This document shows, in pieces, positions 24,375 to 34,460 of a stretch of DNA of 64,000 nucleotides. The notes under the pieces are model-generated. The model ran no database searches, was not told where the DNA came from, and saw only the letters and a program-made list of their open reading frames with translations. Positions within the stretch are counted from its first letter, which is position 1, and every line of letters begins with the position of its first letter. The DNA lies in contig JBQNAL010000005.1 of NCBI GenBank assembly GCA_052170475.1, positions 1 through 64,000 on the forward strand. The letters are read 5' to 3'. A program made the translations under genes and the position numbers. Source of the DNA: CAJPQU01 sp052170475 (lineage in GTDB: Bacteria > Bacillota > Negativicutes > Selenomonadales > Selenomonadaceae).

Positions 24375-25870
24375 CTCAGGAACACCTCCGGCAGTCCGAT
24401 TTTGACAATATCCGTCACCAGCGTGCTGCTGTAAAGCCCCAGAAGGAGGATGGCAAGCCCCGTGACGCCGATGGGGATGACCATGTTGAGGGGCATACCG
24501 AGCTGGCCTTCCGGCCCGTGCAGTTCGGTGAGGGAGGCCTCGCGCTGGACGAACATCTGCTCAATGATGCGGAAATAATAGATGGCGTTCAAAAGGGAGC
24601 TGACGACCAAGACGGCGATGAAAATGTTCTGCCCGCCTTCGTATGCGCCCAGCATGAGGTACCACTTGCTGAAAAAGCCGCAGGTCGGCGGGATCCCCAC
24701 CATGGAGAGAACGGCCAATACCACCGCGATGCTCGAGACGGGCATTTTCTTATTGAGTCCGCCCAAGCGGTAGAGATTGACCTCGCCGAAGCGGTAGGTG
24801 ATCCCCCCCACGATGAGGAAGAGGCAGCACTTCATGAAGGCGTGGTTGACGAGGTGCAGGACGGCGCCGATGAAGCCGTAAATGTTGCCGATGGCCATGC
24901 CGACGGCGATGTAGCCGAGCTGCGCCACCGACGAATACGCCAGCATCCGGCGAAAGTCGTACTGCGCGAGCGCCATGACGGAGCCGATGAGGATCCCCGC
25001 GATGCCCATGAGGCCGAGGACGTTCGTCAGCGCCTCCATCATCGTGTTGTGGACGCCGAAGACGTAGAAGAAATAGCGGATCATGGCGTAGGCCGGCACC
25101 TTGCTCATGCAGCCGGAGATGAGACCGGCCGCGCCCGGGTGGGAGTAGGTGTAGGCGTCTGGCTGCCAGCCGTGGAGGGGAAAGAGCGCCATCTTGATGC
25201 CGAACGCGATGAGAAAGCACGCCACGGTAAAGGCGAAGAGCGGCGTATGGATGAAGGGCTGGATGCGAACGCCGATGTCGGCCATGTTGAGAGAGCCGGT
25301 CATGGCGTAGAGATAGCCGATGCCGATGAGATAGAAGGACGCGGCGATGGTGCCGACCAAAAGGTAGCGAAAGGCCGCCAGCATCGACTTTTTTCCGCCG
25401 AGGGCGATGAGACCGTAGCCCGCTAAGGACATGATCTCAAGGTAAACGTACATGTTGAAGACGTCGCCGGTGATCGTCATGCCGCAAAGCCCCACGGTCA
25501 AAAGACCGTAGAGCGTATAGTAGCCGCCGTAGTGGAGCCAGTCCTCATTGGACAAGAAGGGCTTACTGTAAAAGCTGACCACCAGCGAAATGAAGGTGAT
25601 CATGCACACCACCAACGTATTGAGCGGATCGACGGCGAACTCGATGCCGATGGGGGGCGGCCAGTTCCCCAGCCAGTAGTGAAGATTGTGCCCGCCGACG
25701 GAAAGCACTTGGTCCATGGTGACCAAGGAGAAAAGAAAGGCGGCGAAAAGGGAGAGCTGTACCAGCCACGCCCCTAACTGACGGTGGAGGCGGCTGAGCG
25801 CCAAGCAAAGAAGCGCAGCCGAAAGCGGCAGGAGTACGATGAAAACGGGACTGTGCGCGGAGAGCGTCAT
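24371..25870 (-). CDS. mrpD: Antiporter pump subunit D (MrpD/MbhH-like), first copy
   Basis: A 499-residue pump subunit with Glu145 (VYLEIMSLAGYGL) and Lys226 (GIKMALFPLHGWQP), the conserved pair of the proton path. HPGAAGLISGCMSKVPAYAMIRY is the equivalent of the half-channel loop. Of the three pump subunits this and the next downstream look fully competent. It overlaps mrpC (4 bases) upstream and the second pump gene downstream. Confidence 0.88.
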   Translation of the reverse strand: MTLSAHSPVFIVLLPLSAALLCLALSRLHRQLGAWLVQLSLFAAFLFSLVTMDQVLSVGGHNLHYWLGNWPPPIGIEFAVDPLNTLVVCMITFISLVVSFYSKPFLSNEDWLHYGGYYTLYGLLTVGLCGMTITGDVFNMYVYLEIMSLAGYGLIALGGKKSMLAAFRYLLVGTIAASFYLIGIGYLYAMTGSLNMADIGVRIQPFIHTPLFAFTVACFLIAFGIKMALFPLHGWQPDAYTYSHPGAAGLISGCMSKVPAYAMIRYFFYVFGVHNTMMEALTNVLGLMGIAGILIGSVMALAQYDFRRMLAYSSVAQLGYIAVGMAIGNIYGFIGAVLHLVNHAFMKCCLFLIVGGITYRFGEVNLYRLGGLNKKMPVSSIAVVLAVLSMVGIPPTCGFFSKWYLMLGAYEGGQNIFIAVLVVSSLLNAIYYFRIIEQMFVQREASLTELHGPEGQLGMPLNMVIPIGVTGLAILLLGLYSSTLVTDIVKIGLPEVFLR

Positions 25871-26241
25871 TTGCTGGCCCTCCTCAATACCTCTTTTTCC
25901 TCCACGGAGCCGTAAAATTCCTTGATGCGCATCAAGAGGGCGATCGCCACGCCGGTGGTACCCATGCTGACCACGATAGCGGTGAGCATGAGGGCGTGGG
26001 GGAGCGGGTTGATGTAGCTCGCAGGATCCACGTTTCCCGGCACAAGGATGGGGATCATGGCGCCCTCTTTCTGGGCGAAGCAGAGGTAGAAAAAGATGAC
26101 CGCCACCTGCATGACGTTCATCGCCATGAGCTTCTTGAGGTAATTTTTGGCCAAGACCATGCCGTATACCCCCAAGAAAAAGAGGATCATGACCAGCGTG
26201 TAGATGCCCCGATGGGCGAGAAATTCATTCAGCGCATCCAT
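25867..26241 (-). CDS. mrpC: Antiporter subunit C (MrpC/MbhG, NuoK-like)
   Basis: A 124-residue, three-span protein homologous to NuoK. The central YGMVLAKNYLKKLMAMNVMQVAVIFFYL and the helix DPASYINPLPHALMLTAIVV are typical of MrpC/MnhC. It forms part of the membrane channel with subunit D. It is tightly packed in the operon: its start base is the last base of the mrpB stop. Confidence 0.9.
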   Translation of the reverse strand: MDALNEFLAHRGIYTLVMILFFLGVYGMVLAKNYLKKLMAMNVMQVAVIFFYLCFAQKEGAMIPILVPGNVDPASYINPLPHALMLTAIVVSMGTTGVAIALLMRIKEFYGSVEEKEVLRRASK

Positions 26242-26678
26242 CAGTCGTCACTCCTTTTCGTGATCGCGTCCATGATGTTCAAAATGGTCATCATGACGCA
26301 GACGGTAACGCCGATCTCGATGATGAGGATGCCGAGGGCGTGCAGCTCATGCGGCTCTTGCACGGCGAAGGGGAGAAAGCCGTAGTCTAGGAATTTCCCG
26401 CCGCCAAAGAGCGTGAGCCACCCGGCCGAGGCGTAGATCAACGTGCCGATGCCCGCGAGCGCCAGCGATTTTTTGAGGTCGATGTTAAAGGCTTTCGTAT
26501 CTTCCCCCAAGATGAGCCGGGCGAGGACGATGCCGAAGGCCAAGACGACGCCCGATTGAAAGCCGCCGCCGGGCGACGTCTCCCCGAAGATCAAGACGTA
26601 GACGGCGTAGACGAGGCTGAACGGCACCAAGAGGCGAAAGGCGATCTGGAGGAGAATGCCGCCGAAGGGTTCCTTCAT
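26241..26678 (-). CDS. mrpB: Antiporter subunit B (MrpB/MbhF)
   Basis: A 145-residue membrane protein. The signature GETSPGGGFQSGVVLA early in the sequence and the later YASAGWLTLFGG are MnhB/MrpB motifs, with four predicted spans. It is an integral subunit of the cation/proton antiporter. It overlaps the upstream MbhE-like gene by 4 bases. Confidence 0.92.
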   Translation of the reverse strand: MKEPFGGILLQIAFRLLVPFSLVYAVYVLIFGETSPGGGFQSGVVLAFGIVLARLILGEDTKAFNIDLKKSLALAGIGTLIYASAGWLTLFGGGKFLDYGFLPFAVQEPHELHALGILIIEIGVTVCVMMTILNIMDAITKRSDD

Positions 26679-26980
26679 TCGTAATCATCCTCCTTTTCGG
26701 GACGCCGCCCCATCGTGGACTTGCTGAGGATGAGTGTCGCCGTCAGTCCCGAGAGGAACATCACCGTCGTCTCCCACATCGTATCGAAGCCGCGGTAATC
26801 CGCCAGCGTGCCGGTGACGATGTTGGGCGAGCCGGTATCGAGCTCGCTCTGGGCGATGTAGACCGGCGTGATGTGCTGATTCGGGGCGCTTTTCGGGTCG
26901 CCGATGGAGGGCAAAAAGAGGACGCTGCCGCAAAAGAGACCGGTGAGAAGCGCCAGCACCGTGATGACAAAGCCGCGCAT
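26675..26980 (-). CDS. MbhE-like antiporter subunit
   Basis: A 101-residue protein with one N-terminal span (VITVLALLTGLFCGSVLFL), a soluble loop containing NIVTGTLADYRGFDTMWETTV, and a C-terminal span (MFLSGLTATLILS). The loop motif is that of the part of MrpA that is split off as MbhE in membrane-bound hydrogenases. It shares one base with the gene upstream and overlaps mrpB downstream. Confidence 0.8.
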   Translation of the reverse strand: MRGFVITVLALLTGLFCGSVLFLPSIGDPKSAPNQHITPVYIAQSELDTGSPNIVTGTLADYRGFDTMWETTVMFLSGLTATLILSKSTMGRRPEKEDDYE

Positions 26981-27222
26981 TACTTACACCACCTGTCGAT
27001 TTTTTTCAGGGCGATGACATAGAAGATCGTGGAAACCGTCCCCACGACAACCTCGGTGAAGGCCACGTCCGGCGATCCCATCATCAGGTAGAGGAGGACG
27101 GCGCAGAAGCTGAACGCGCTGTAAATCATCACCGCGCTCAACAGATCCCGTTCATAGATGATGCAGATGGTGATCGCGATGAGGAAGAGGAGGAGCAGCG
27201 CCTCAATGGTGTATATCTGCAT
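26980..27222 (-). CDS. MbhD-like antiporter subunit (DUF4040)
   Basis: An 80-residue, two- to three-span protein. YERDLLSAVMIYSAFSF and GSPDVAFTEVVVGTVST are the DUF4040/MbhD signature, equivalent to the C-terminal part of MrpA. It overlaps mrpG by 20 bases. With its neighbour it replaces the MrpA C-terminus as two separate small proteins, the layout of archaeal MBH rather than of aerobic Bacillus Mrp. Confidence 0.82.
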   Translation of the reverse strand: MQIYTIEALLLLFLIAITICIIYERDLLSAVMIYSAFSFCAVLLYLMMGSPDVAFTEVVVGTVSTIFYVIALKKIDRWCK

Positions 27223-27592
27223 GACCCACCGGCTCCTTTCCTTCGCCTTTTTCCTCTTCGGGGGTGTCTCCGACGGGATGCTGTCTCGTCCACACGGGAA
27301 GGCCTGTCTTGTAGGCGGCCTTGGCTAAGATGTGGGAGCCGATGGGATTCCCGGCGAAGATGAAGAGGAAGATGAGGAGGAGCTTCGCCGAGGTGATCGA
27401 AATGCCGTTGTAGACCGATAGGCCGAGGAGCACGAGCATGACGCCGAGCGTCTCACTGTTTCCCGAGGCGTGTACGCGGCTGTAAAAGTCCGGCAGGCGG
27501 AGCATTCCGATGAGCGAGCCGACGAGAAAGATCGTCCCCAGCCCCATGAGCAGCCCGGCGCCAATTTCCTGTAAGGAGATGCCAGCGATCAT
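27203..27592 (-). CDS. mrpG: Antiporter subunit G (MrpG/MbhC)
   Basis: A 129-residue, three-span protein with the MnhG motif LIGMLRLPDFYSRVHASGNSETLG. The C-terminal tail after residue 105 is acidic and hydrophilic (TPEEEKGEGKEP), longer than the typical subunit. It overlaps mrpF by 4 bases. Confidence 0.9.
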   Translation of the reverse strand: MIAGISLQEIGAGLLMGLGTIFLVGSLIGMLRLPDFYSRVHASGNSETLGVMLVLLGLSVYNGISITSAKLLLIFLFIFAGNPIGSHILAKAAYKTGLPVWTRQHPVGDTPEEEKGEGKEPVGHADIHH

Positions 27593-27852
27593 AGCTTCTT
27601 CCCTCCCAGATACTTCGCCAGCACCACGGAGCCGAGACAGCCCATCATGGCGTAGGCCATGGCGAGGTCGACGTACATCCCCGGCTGACCGTCCAAAAAG
27701 CCGAAGAGGACGATGAGGAGAATGGTGTCGGCGGTGATGACGCCCAGTGCATTCATGCGGGCGAAGATGGTCGGCCCTTGAAAGAGCTTTTGCAGCATGA
27801 GTCCGACCGTAAAAAGGAGGAGGACGACGATGGCCATAATCAAGATGCGCAT
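27589..27852 (-). CDS. mrpF: Antiporter subunit F (MrpF/MbhB)
   Basis: An 87-residue, three-span protein. GPTIFARMNALGVITADTI and the preceding hydrophobic helix are the MrpF/PhaF signature. The frame opens at 27930, but GAGGAAG precedes the ATG at 27852 and the family begins there with RILIMAIVV. One base separates it from mrpE. Confidence 0.9.
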   Translation of the reverse strand: MRILIMAIVVLLLFTVGLMLQKLFQGPTIFARMNALGVITADTILLIVLFGFLDGQPGMYVDLAMAYAMMGCLGSVVLAKYLGGKKL

Positions 27853-27853
27853 G

Positions 27854-28429
27854 TCAAACTTCCTCCCCGATGAATGCAAATGTATAGGGTGTGTTAAAGA
27901 GCCAAGCCACTTTTTCCTGCATGGCGCCATCCTTCAATCCGTCGGCGGCGCCGTCGGTGAGGGCGTGGACGGTGAATACGCCGTCCTCCGTCACCTCGAT
28001 GGTGACCGTGCCGGGGGTGAGGGTGATGGAGTTGGCGAGACAGACCTTGGCGATGGGGTTTTCCGCCTGATAGCGAAACCTCACGATGCGCGGCGCGATC
28101 TCAATCTCGGGGCGCACCGTGGCCTTGAGGACATCTAAGTTTGCCAAAACGAGCTGCCAAAAGAGCCAGAGAAGATAGAGGACGAGCTTTCCGGGGTTTA
28201 CCCCGAGGAGAAAATACTTTTTTGTACCCGCGTCATTGGGGATGAGGAGCAAGGGGTATGTCACCCAAGCGGTGATGAGGGCGGTGAGAACCCCGTAGGT
28301 CAAAAATTTGCGTTCGATACTTCCCGTGAGGAGCAGCCAAAACGCGAAGAGCATGATCGCCAAGCTGCCCATGTGGAGCATCGGGGCGCCGACGATGCCC
28401 TTGTCGTGTCTGGGCGAAAAAGCCGTCAC
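27854..28429 (-). CDS. mrpE: Antiporter subunit E (MrpE/MbhA)
   Basis: A 191-residue protein with two N-terminal spans, then a cytoplasmic domain with the motif LANSITLTPGTVTIEV that defines MrpE/MnhE. It is the first gene of an eleven-gene minus-strand operon (E, F, G, D-like, E-like, B, C, pump, pump, small, pump) in the order of archaeal mbhA-H. The start is a GTG with GGAGGGG just upstream. No hydrogenase or other redox subunit follows. Confidence 0.88.
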   Translation of the reverse strand: MTAFSPRHDKGIVGAPMLHMGSLAIMLFAFWLLLTGSIERKFLTYGVLTALITAWVTYPLLLIPNDAGTKKYFLLGVNPGKLVLYLLWLFWQLVLANLDVLKATVRPEIEIAPRIVRFRYQAENPIAKVCLANSITLTPGTVTIEVTEDGVFTVHALTDGAADGLKDGAMQEKVAWLFNTPYTFAFIGEEV

Positions 28430-28585
28430 GAAAACCCCTCCTTGTCGTGTGGACGGTATCTTTTAGCAAAAGCCGCAGCGTTCAAAGGGCGGCAAAGCGC
28501 AACGAAGATTAAAATTACCCAAACAATTCTACGGCTTAGGTCTATATTCCTTCTTTATCCACGAGGATTTTTCGGAAATTTCATC

Positions 28586-28614
28586 TTGTCTTGTGCGGGC
28601 TGTGATTTTATGAT
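28586..28614 (+). promoter_or_regulatory. Promoter of tig
   Basis: TTGTCT (28586-28591), a 17-base spacer and TATGAT (28609-28614). The rest of the 265-base divergent gap holds no gene. I could not fix a minus-strand promoter for the antiporter operon. Confidence 0.55.
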
Positions 28615-28694
28615 AGTATACCTTAGTATGATTTACTCGGGGGAATCTTTTCGCCCGGGACGATGAAAACCTAAACAGGAGGTCGTTTTCGACA

Positions 28695-29993
28695 ATGAAA
28701 TTCACGAGAGAAAATGGCGACAACCAAGAAGTTGTCTTGACGATTGAGGTCGGCGAAGAAGAGTGGGGCAAGGCCATCGAGGCCGCCGTCAAGCGCATCG
28801 CGAATCAGGTGAACATCCGGGGCTTTCGCCGGGGCAAAGCCCCGCGCCGCATCGTAGAGCGGGAAGTGGGTCTTGAGGCGATCCTCGACGAGGCCTATGA
28901 GAAGATGGGGCCGAAAGCCTTCAATGAAGCGATGGAGCAGGAGAAGCTCGAGCTGGCCACCTATCCAAAGTTTGAGCGCGTCACGGTAAAAGAGGATAAG
29001 CCGCTCGTCTTCAAGGCGACGGTGACGCCGAAGCCGGAGGTGACGCTGGGCGAGTATAAAGGGCTGAAAGTGGAGAAGGCGGCGGTGGAGATCACCGACG
29101 CGCAGGTGGAGGAACACCTCGATAAAATGCGCGCGCGCCAGGCGAAGCTCGTGGACGCACCCGCCGGTGCGGCGGTCGCCGAGGGCGACTTGGTGACGCT
29201 TGACTTCAAAGGATTCGTGGACGGGGAAGCCTTTAAGGGCGGCGAAGGGAAGGACTATCCCTTAGAGATCGGCTCGGGGAGCTTCATCCCCGGCTTTGAG
29301 GAGCAGCTCGTGGGCGCGAAGGCCGACGAGGCGCGGGAAGTGAAGGTCAAGTTCCCCGAGGACTACCACGAGAAGACCTTAGCGGGGAAGGACGCCGTGT
29401 TCGAGTGCACGGTGCATACGATCCGCCACAAGGAACTGCCGCCCTTGGATGACGCCTTCGCGGAGAAGGTCAGCGTTTTCCACACGGTAGAAGAGCTCAA
29501 AAAGGACATCCGCGAGAAGATGGAGAAGGCGGCGGAGCAGAAGGCGGAGAACGACCGCCGGGCGGCCGCCATCGACAAGGCGGCGGAGAACGTCACCGTG
29601 GACATTCCGCCCGTCATGATCGAGGAGCGCATCACGCAGATGCTGCAAGAAATGGCGATGCGCCTTGAGCAGCAGGGCATGAAGTTTGAGCAGTACCTCC
29701 AGTATTCCGGCTCCGACATGGCGAAACTGCGCGAAGAGTACCGGGAGACGGCGGAAAAGAACGTCCGCACGGATCTCATGCTGGAAGCGGTGGCGAAGGC
29801 GGAGGGGATCAAGGTGGAGCCTGCCGACCTCGACGTGGAAGTGGCGATGATGGCGCAGATGTATGGCGCGAAGCCGGCGCAGGTGAAGAAGATCGTCGCT
29901 GAGCAGGGACGCATCGGGGATTTGGCCATCACCGTCATGCGCAGAAAGACCGCGAAGTTCATCGTGGATCATTTGGCGGCGCAGGATGCGTGA
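28695..29993 (+). CDS. tig: Trigger factor
   Basis: A 432-residue ribosome-bound peptidyl-prolyl isomerase and chaperone. The N-terminal ribosome-binding loop GFRRGKAPRRIVE is diagnostic. The FKBP-like domain (about 160-245, with DLVTLDFKGFVDG and IGSGSFIPGFEEQLVG) and a long helical C-terminal arm follow. It meets nascent chains, including outer-membrane protein precursors. It leads the protease cluster clpP-clpX-lon, a standard arrangement. Confidence 0.97.
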   Translation: MKFTRENGDNQEVVLTIEVGEEEWGKAIEAAVKRIANQVNIRGFRRGKAPRRIVEREVGLEAILDEAYEKMGPKAFNEAMEQEKLELATYPKFERVTVKEDKPLVFKATVTPKPEVTLGEYKGLKVEKAAVEITDAQVEEHLDKMRARQAKLVDAPAGAAVAEGDLVTLDFKGFVDGEAFKGGEGKDYPLEIGSGSFIPGFEEQLVGAKADEAREVKVKFPEDYHEKTLAGKDAVFECTVHTIRHKELPPLDDAFAEKVSVFHTVEELKKDIREKMEKAAEQKAENDRRAAAIDKAAENVTVDIPPVMIEERITQMLQEMAMRLEQQGMKFEQYLQYSGSDMAKLREEYRETAEKNVRTDLMLEAVAKAEGIKVEPADLDVEVAMMAQMYGAKPAQVKKIVAEQGRIGDLAITVMRRKTAKFIVDHLAAQDA

Positions 29994-30018
29994 GGTTCCC
30001 CTCGGAGGAGGTTTTGAC

Positions 30019-30627
30019 ATGAGTGCATTGATTCCCATGGTCGTCGAGCGATCCAATCGGGGCGAGCGGGCGTATGACATTTACTCCCGCCTCCTCAAGG
30101 ATCGCATCGTGTTCATCGGCGGACCCATTGACGACAATGTGGCCAATGTGGTGGTGGCGCAGCTGCTCTTCTTGGAGTCGGAAGACCCCGATAAGGACAT
30201 CCATCTCTACATCAACAGCCCCGGCGGCGTGGTGACGGCGGGACTCGCCATCTACGATACCATGCAGTACATCCGCCCCGATGTGTCCACGATCTGCATC
30301 GGGCAGGCGGCCAGCATGGGGTCGCTCCTCTTGGCGGCGGGGGCTAAGGGGAAGCGCTATGCGCTCCCCTTGGCGCGGATCATGATCCATCAGCCCCACG
30401 GCGGCGCGCAGGGGCAATCGACGGACATCCAGATCCAAGCGAAGGAGATCCTGCGCCTCAGGGAGATCGGTAACGATATTTTGGTGAAGCACACCGGGCA
30501 GGATCGGGCGCGCATCATTGAGGATACGGAGCGGGACAACTTCATGAACGCGGAGGAAGCGAAAGCGTACGGGCTGATCGACGAGGTCATCACGGCGCGT
30601 CCGCCCTCGAAGAAGAGTGAGAGATGA
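30019..30627 (+). CDS. clpP: ATP-dependent Clp protease proteolytic subunit
   Basis: A 202-residue serine protease that forms the double-heptamer degradation chamber with ClpX or ClpA/C. The catalytic triad is Ser99 (GQAASMGSL), His124 (IMIHQPHGG) and Asp173 (TERDNFM). The frame opens at 29986, but GGAGGAGG lies ahead of the ATG at 30019 and the family begins SALIPMVVE. The short propeptide is typical. Confidence 0.97.
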   Translation: MSALIPMVVERSNRGERAYDIYSRLLKDRIVFIGGPIDDNVANVVVAQLLFLESEDPDKDIHLYINSPGGVVTAGLAIYDTMQYIRPDVSTICIGQAASMGSLLLAAGAKGKRYALPLARIMIHQPHGGAQGQSTDIQIQAKEILRLREIGNDILVKHTGQDRARIIEDTERDNFMNAEEAKAYGLIDEVITARPPSKKSER

Positions 30628-30641
30628 GGGGCGGTGGCGAC

Positions 30642-31919
<1,278 letters not shown>

Positions 31920-31965
31920 AGACGCGTGCGAAAAAGGCGTCGCTTGGCGCAAACAGCATACGACC

Positions 31966-32046
31966 GCAGGGGTCTGCCTTTGCCCTACGGCGGCATCGAG
32001 TCGATGATACTGCCGTAAGAGCGCCGAAGGGCTGACCCCTGCCTTT
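31966..32046 (+). terminator. Long hairpin between clpX and lon
   Basis: A nested structure of about 77 bases: GCAGGGGTC with GACCCCTGC (31966-31974 and 32034-32042), GCCCT with AGGGC, TACGGC with GCCGTA, and a CATCGA/TCGATG tip, followed by CTTTTATG. It may be a terminator or attenuator partly separating clpX from lon. The T-run is short. Confidence 0.5.
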
Positions 32047-32111
32047 TATGTGCCGCGGCGGGGCGTGTGTTTTCGCGCCGTGACGGGGTGGTGAGGAAGG
32101 AGATGTGTTCT

Positions 32112-34460
32112 ATGGACAAAACGATAAAAATGCCCCTCTTGCCCCTGCGGGGGATGGTGGTGTTTCCCTATATGATCATTCACTTGGATGCGGGACGGGA
32201 GCGCTCCGTGGCGGCTTTAGAAAAGGCCATGACCGAGGATCGGCGCATTCTGCTCTGCGCCCAGCGCGACGGCGATGTGAACGAGCCGCAGCGCGCCGAC
32301 CTCTACGACGTGGGAACGGTGGCGGAAGTGCGCCAGCTCCTCAAGCTGCCGGGGGGCGCGTACCGCGTCTTGGTGGAAGGCATTTGCCGTGGGGAAGTCA
32401 AAGGCTTTAAGGCGCTCGAGCGGTACGATCAAGTGAGCGTCCTCCTCCATAGAGATGCGATCGATCCCTCCATGGAGATGGAGGCGCTGACGAGAAGCGT
32501 CGTCCACCAATTCGAGGAGTGGGTGAAACTCAGCAAGAAGATCCCGCCGGAAGCGCTCGTCTCCGTGGCCATCATCGAGGACGCGGGGCGCTTGGCGGAT
32601 CTCATCGCCAGCCATCTGAACCTGACGCCGGAGACGAAGCAGGAAGTGCTGGAGCTTTTAGAAGTACATCCCCGCATGGAGCGTCTTTTCGGCCTTTTGA
32701 CCCGCGAGATGGAAGTCTTGGCGCTTGAGCGCAAGATCGGCTCGCAGGTGCGCCGTCAGATCGAGAAGCTGCAAAAGGAGTATTACCTCAGGGAAAAGGT
32801 CAAGGCGATTCAGAACGAATTGGGCGATAAGGACGGCCGTCAGGCGGAGATCACCGCGTGGCAGGAAAAGCTCAAGGAAGGGAGCTACCCGGACGCAGTG
32901 CGTCAAGTGGTGGAAAAGGAGATCCAGCGCCTTGAGGCGACGGGGAATTATTCGGCGGAGGGCGGCGTCATCCGCACCTACATCGACTGCCTGTTGGAGC
33001 TGCCGTGGGCGAAAGCCACCCCGGATACCATCGAGCTAAAAAAGGCGGCGCGCATTCTCAATCGCGATCACTATGGCCTCGAGAAGGTGAAGGATCGCAT
33101 CTTAGAGCATTTGGCGGTGCATAAGCTGCTGATGGAACGGGAAGAGGACGGCTCGGGAGAGGAAGCGGCGCGGCGAAAATCGCCCATCCTCTGTCTTGTG
33201 GGGCCGCCGGGCGTCGGGAAGACGTCCTTGGCGTCCTCCGTCGCCCGCGCCATCGGACGCAAGTTCACCCGGGCGTCTTTGGGCGGCATTCGCGACGAGG
33301 CGGAGATTCGCGGCCATCGCCGCACGTATGTGGGCGCGATGCCGGGGCGGATCATCGAAGGGCTGCGCCGCGCCGGGGTCAATAACCCGGTCTTTCTCTT
33401 GGACGAAGTGGATAAGCTCAGTCACGATTATCAGGGCGATCCGGCGGCGGCGCTCCTTGAGGTCTTGGATCCGGCGCAAAACGATACCTTCAGCGACCGC
33501 TATGTGGATCTGCCCTTTGACCTCTCGCAGGTCTTTTGGATCGTCACCGCCAACGACTTGGGGAGCATTCCCCGGGCGCTGCGCGACCGCATGGAGGTAC
33601 TCACCCTCTCAAGCTACACGCAGCAGGAGAAAGAGGAGATCGCCAAGCGCTACCTTCTCCCCCGTCAGCGTCGGGAGAATGGCCTCGCGGGGGAGGCGCT
33701 GACCCTAGGCGCGGGGGTCATCGCCAAGATCATTTCCGCCTACACGCGGGAAGCGGGCGTGCGGGAATTGGAGCGGTGCATCGGTCAGATCTGCCGCCGC
33801 GCCGCCCGGGCGGTCGTCGAGGAGGGGAAAACGGCGATCAAGGTCACCGTCCGCCAGTTGGAAACCTATCTTGGCCGAGCGAAATTCCTCCGCACGCGGG
33901 GCATGGAAGCGCCCATGGTGGGCGTCGCCACCGGCATGGCGTGGACGGAAGCGGGCGGCGATATTCTCCCCACGGAAGTCAACGTATTCAAGGGGAAAGG
34001 GCAGCTCATCCTCACCGGGAAATTGGGGGATGTGATGCAGGAATCGGCGCAGGCGGCACTCTCCTACATCCGCAGCCGGGCGCAGGAATTTCACCTGTCG
34101 GACGCCTTCTATGAGAAGCTGGACATCCACATCCACCTCCCCGAGGGCGCGGTGCCAAAAGACGGCCCATCGGCGGGGATCACCATGGCGACGGCGATGA
34201 TCTCGGCCTTGACGCACAAAAAGGTGCGTCGGGACGTCGCCATGACGGGCGAGATTACCCTGCGCGGGCGGGTGCTGCCCATCGGCGGGCTGAAGGAAAA
34301 AGCGCTTGCCGCTTACCGCGAAGGGATCCGCACCGTCCTCTTGCCCAAGGAAAACGCCCGCGACATCGAGGACATCCCCGCATCCGTGCGCGAGAAAATT
34401 CGGTTCATCCCCGTGGAGAGCATGGACGAAGTGCTGCGGCACGTTTGGGAGCAGGGCTGA
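32112..34460 (+). CDS. lon: ATP-dependent protease Lon
   Basis: A 782-residue LonA: N-terminal substrate-binding domain (PLLPLRGMVVFPYM), a coiled-coil linker (SQVRRQIEKLQKEYYLREK), an AAA+ module (GPPGVGKTS), and a Ser-Lys protease domain with the nucleophile in KDGPSAGIT and the lysine in IGGLKEKALAA. AAGGAG is too close to the ATG at 32103; the ATG at 32112 has proper spacing and starts the conserved sequence. It degrades misfolded and regulatory proteins in the cytoplasm. The stop overlaps engB. Confidence 0.97.
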   Translation: MDKTIKMPLLPLRGMVVFPYMIIHLDAGRERSVAALEKAMTEDRRILLCAQRDGDVNEPQRADLYDVGTVAEVRQLLKLPGGAYRVLVEGICRGEVKGFKALERYDQVSVLLHRDAIDPSMEMEALTRSVVHQFEEWVKLSKKIPPEALVSVAIIEDAGRLADLIASHLNLTPETKQEVLELLEVHPRMERLFGLLTREMEVLALERKIGSQVRRQIEKLQKEYYLREKVKAIQNELGDKDGRQAEITAWQEKLKEGSYPDAVRQVVEKEIQRLEATGNYSAEGGVIRTYIDCLLELPWAKATPDTIELKKAARILNRDHYGLEKVKDRILEHLAVHKLLMEREEDGSGEEAARRKSPILCLVGPPGVGKTSLASSVARAIGRKFTRASLGGIRDEAEIRGHRRTYVGAMPGRIIEGLRRAGVNNPVFLLDEVDKLSHDYQGDPAAALLEVLDPAQNDTFSDRYVDLPFDLSQVFWIVTANDLGSIPRALRDRMEVLTLSSYTQQEKEEIAKRYLLPRQRRENGLAGEALTLGAGVIAKIISAYTREAGVRELERCIGQICRRAARAVVEEGKTAIKVTVRQLETYLGRAKFLRTRGMEAPMVGVATGMAWTEAGGDILPTEVNVFKGKGQLILTGKLGDVMQESAQAALSYIRSRAQEFHLSDAFYEKLDIHIHLPEGAVPKDGPSAGITMATAMISALTHKKVRRDVAMTGEITLRGRVLPIGGLKEKALAAYREGIRTVLLPKENARDIEDIPASVREKIRFIPVESMDEVLRHVWEQG

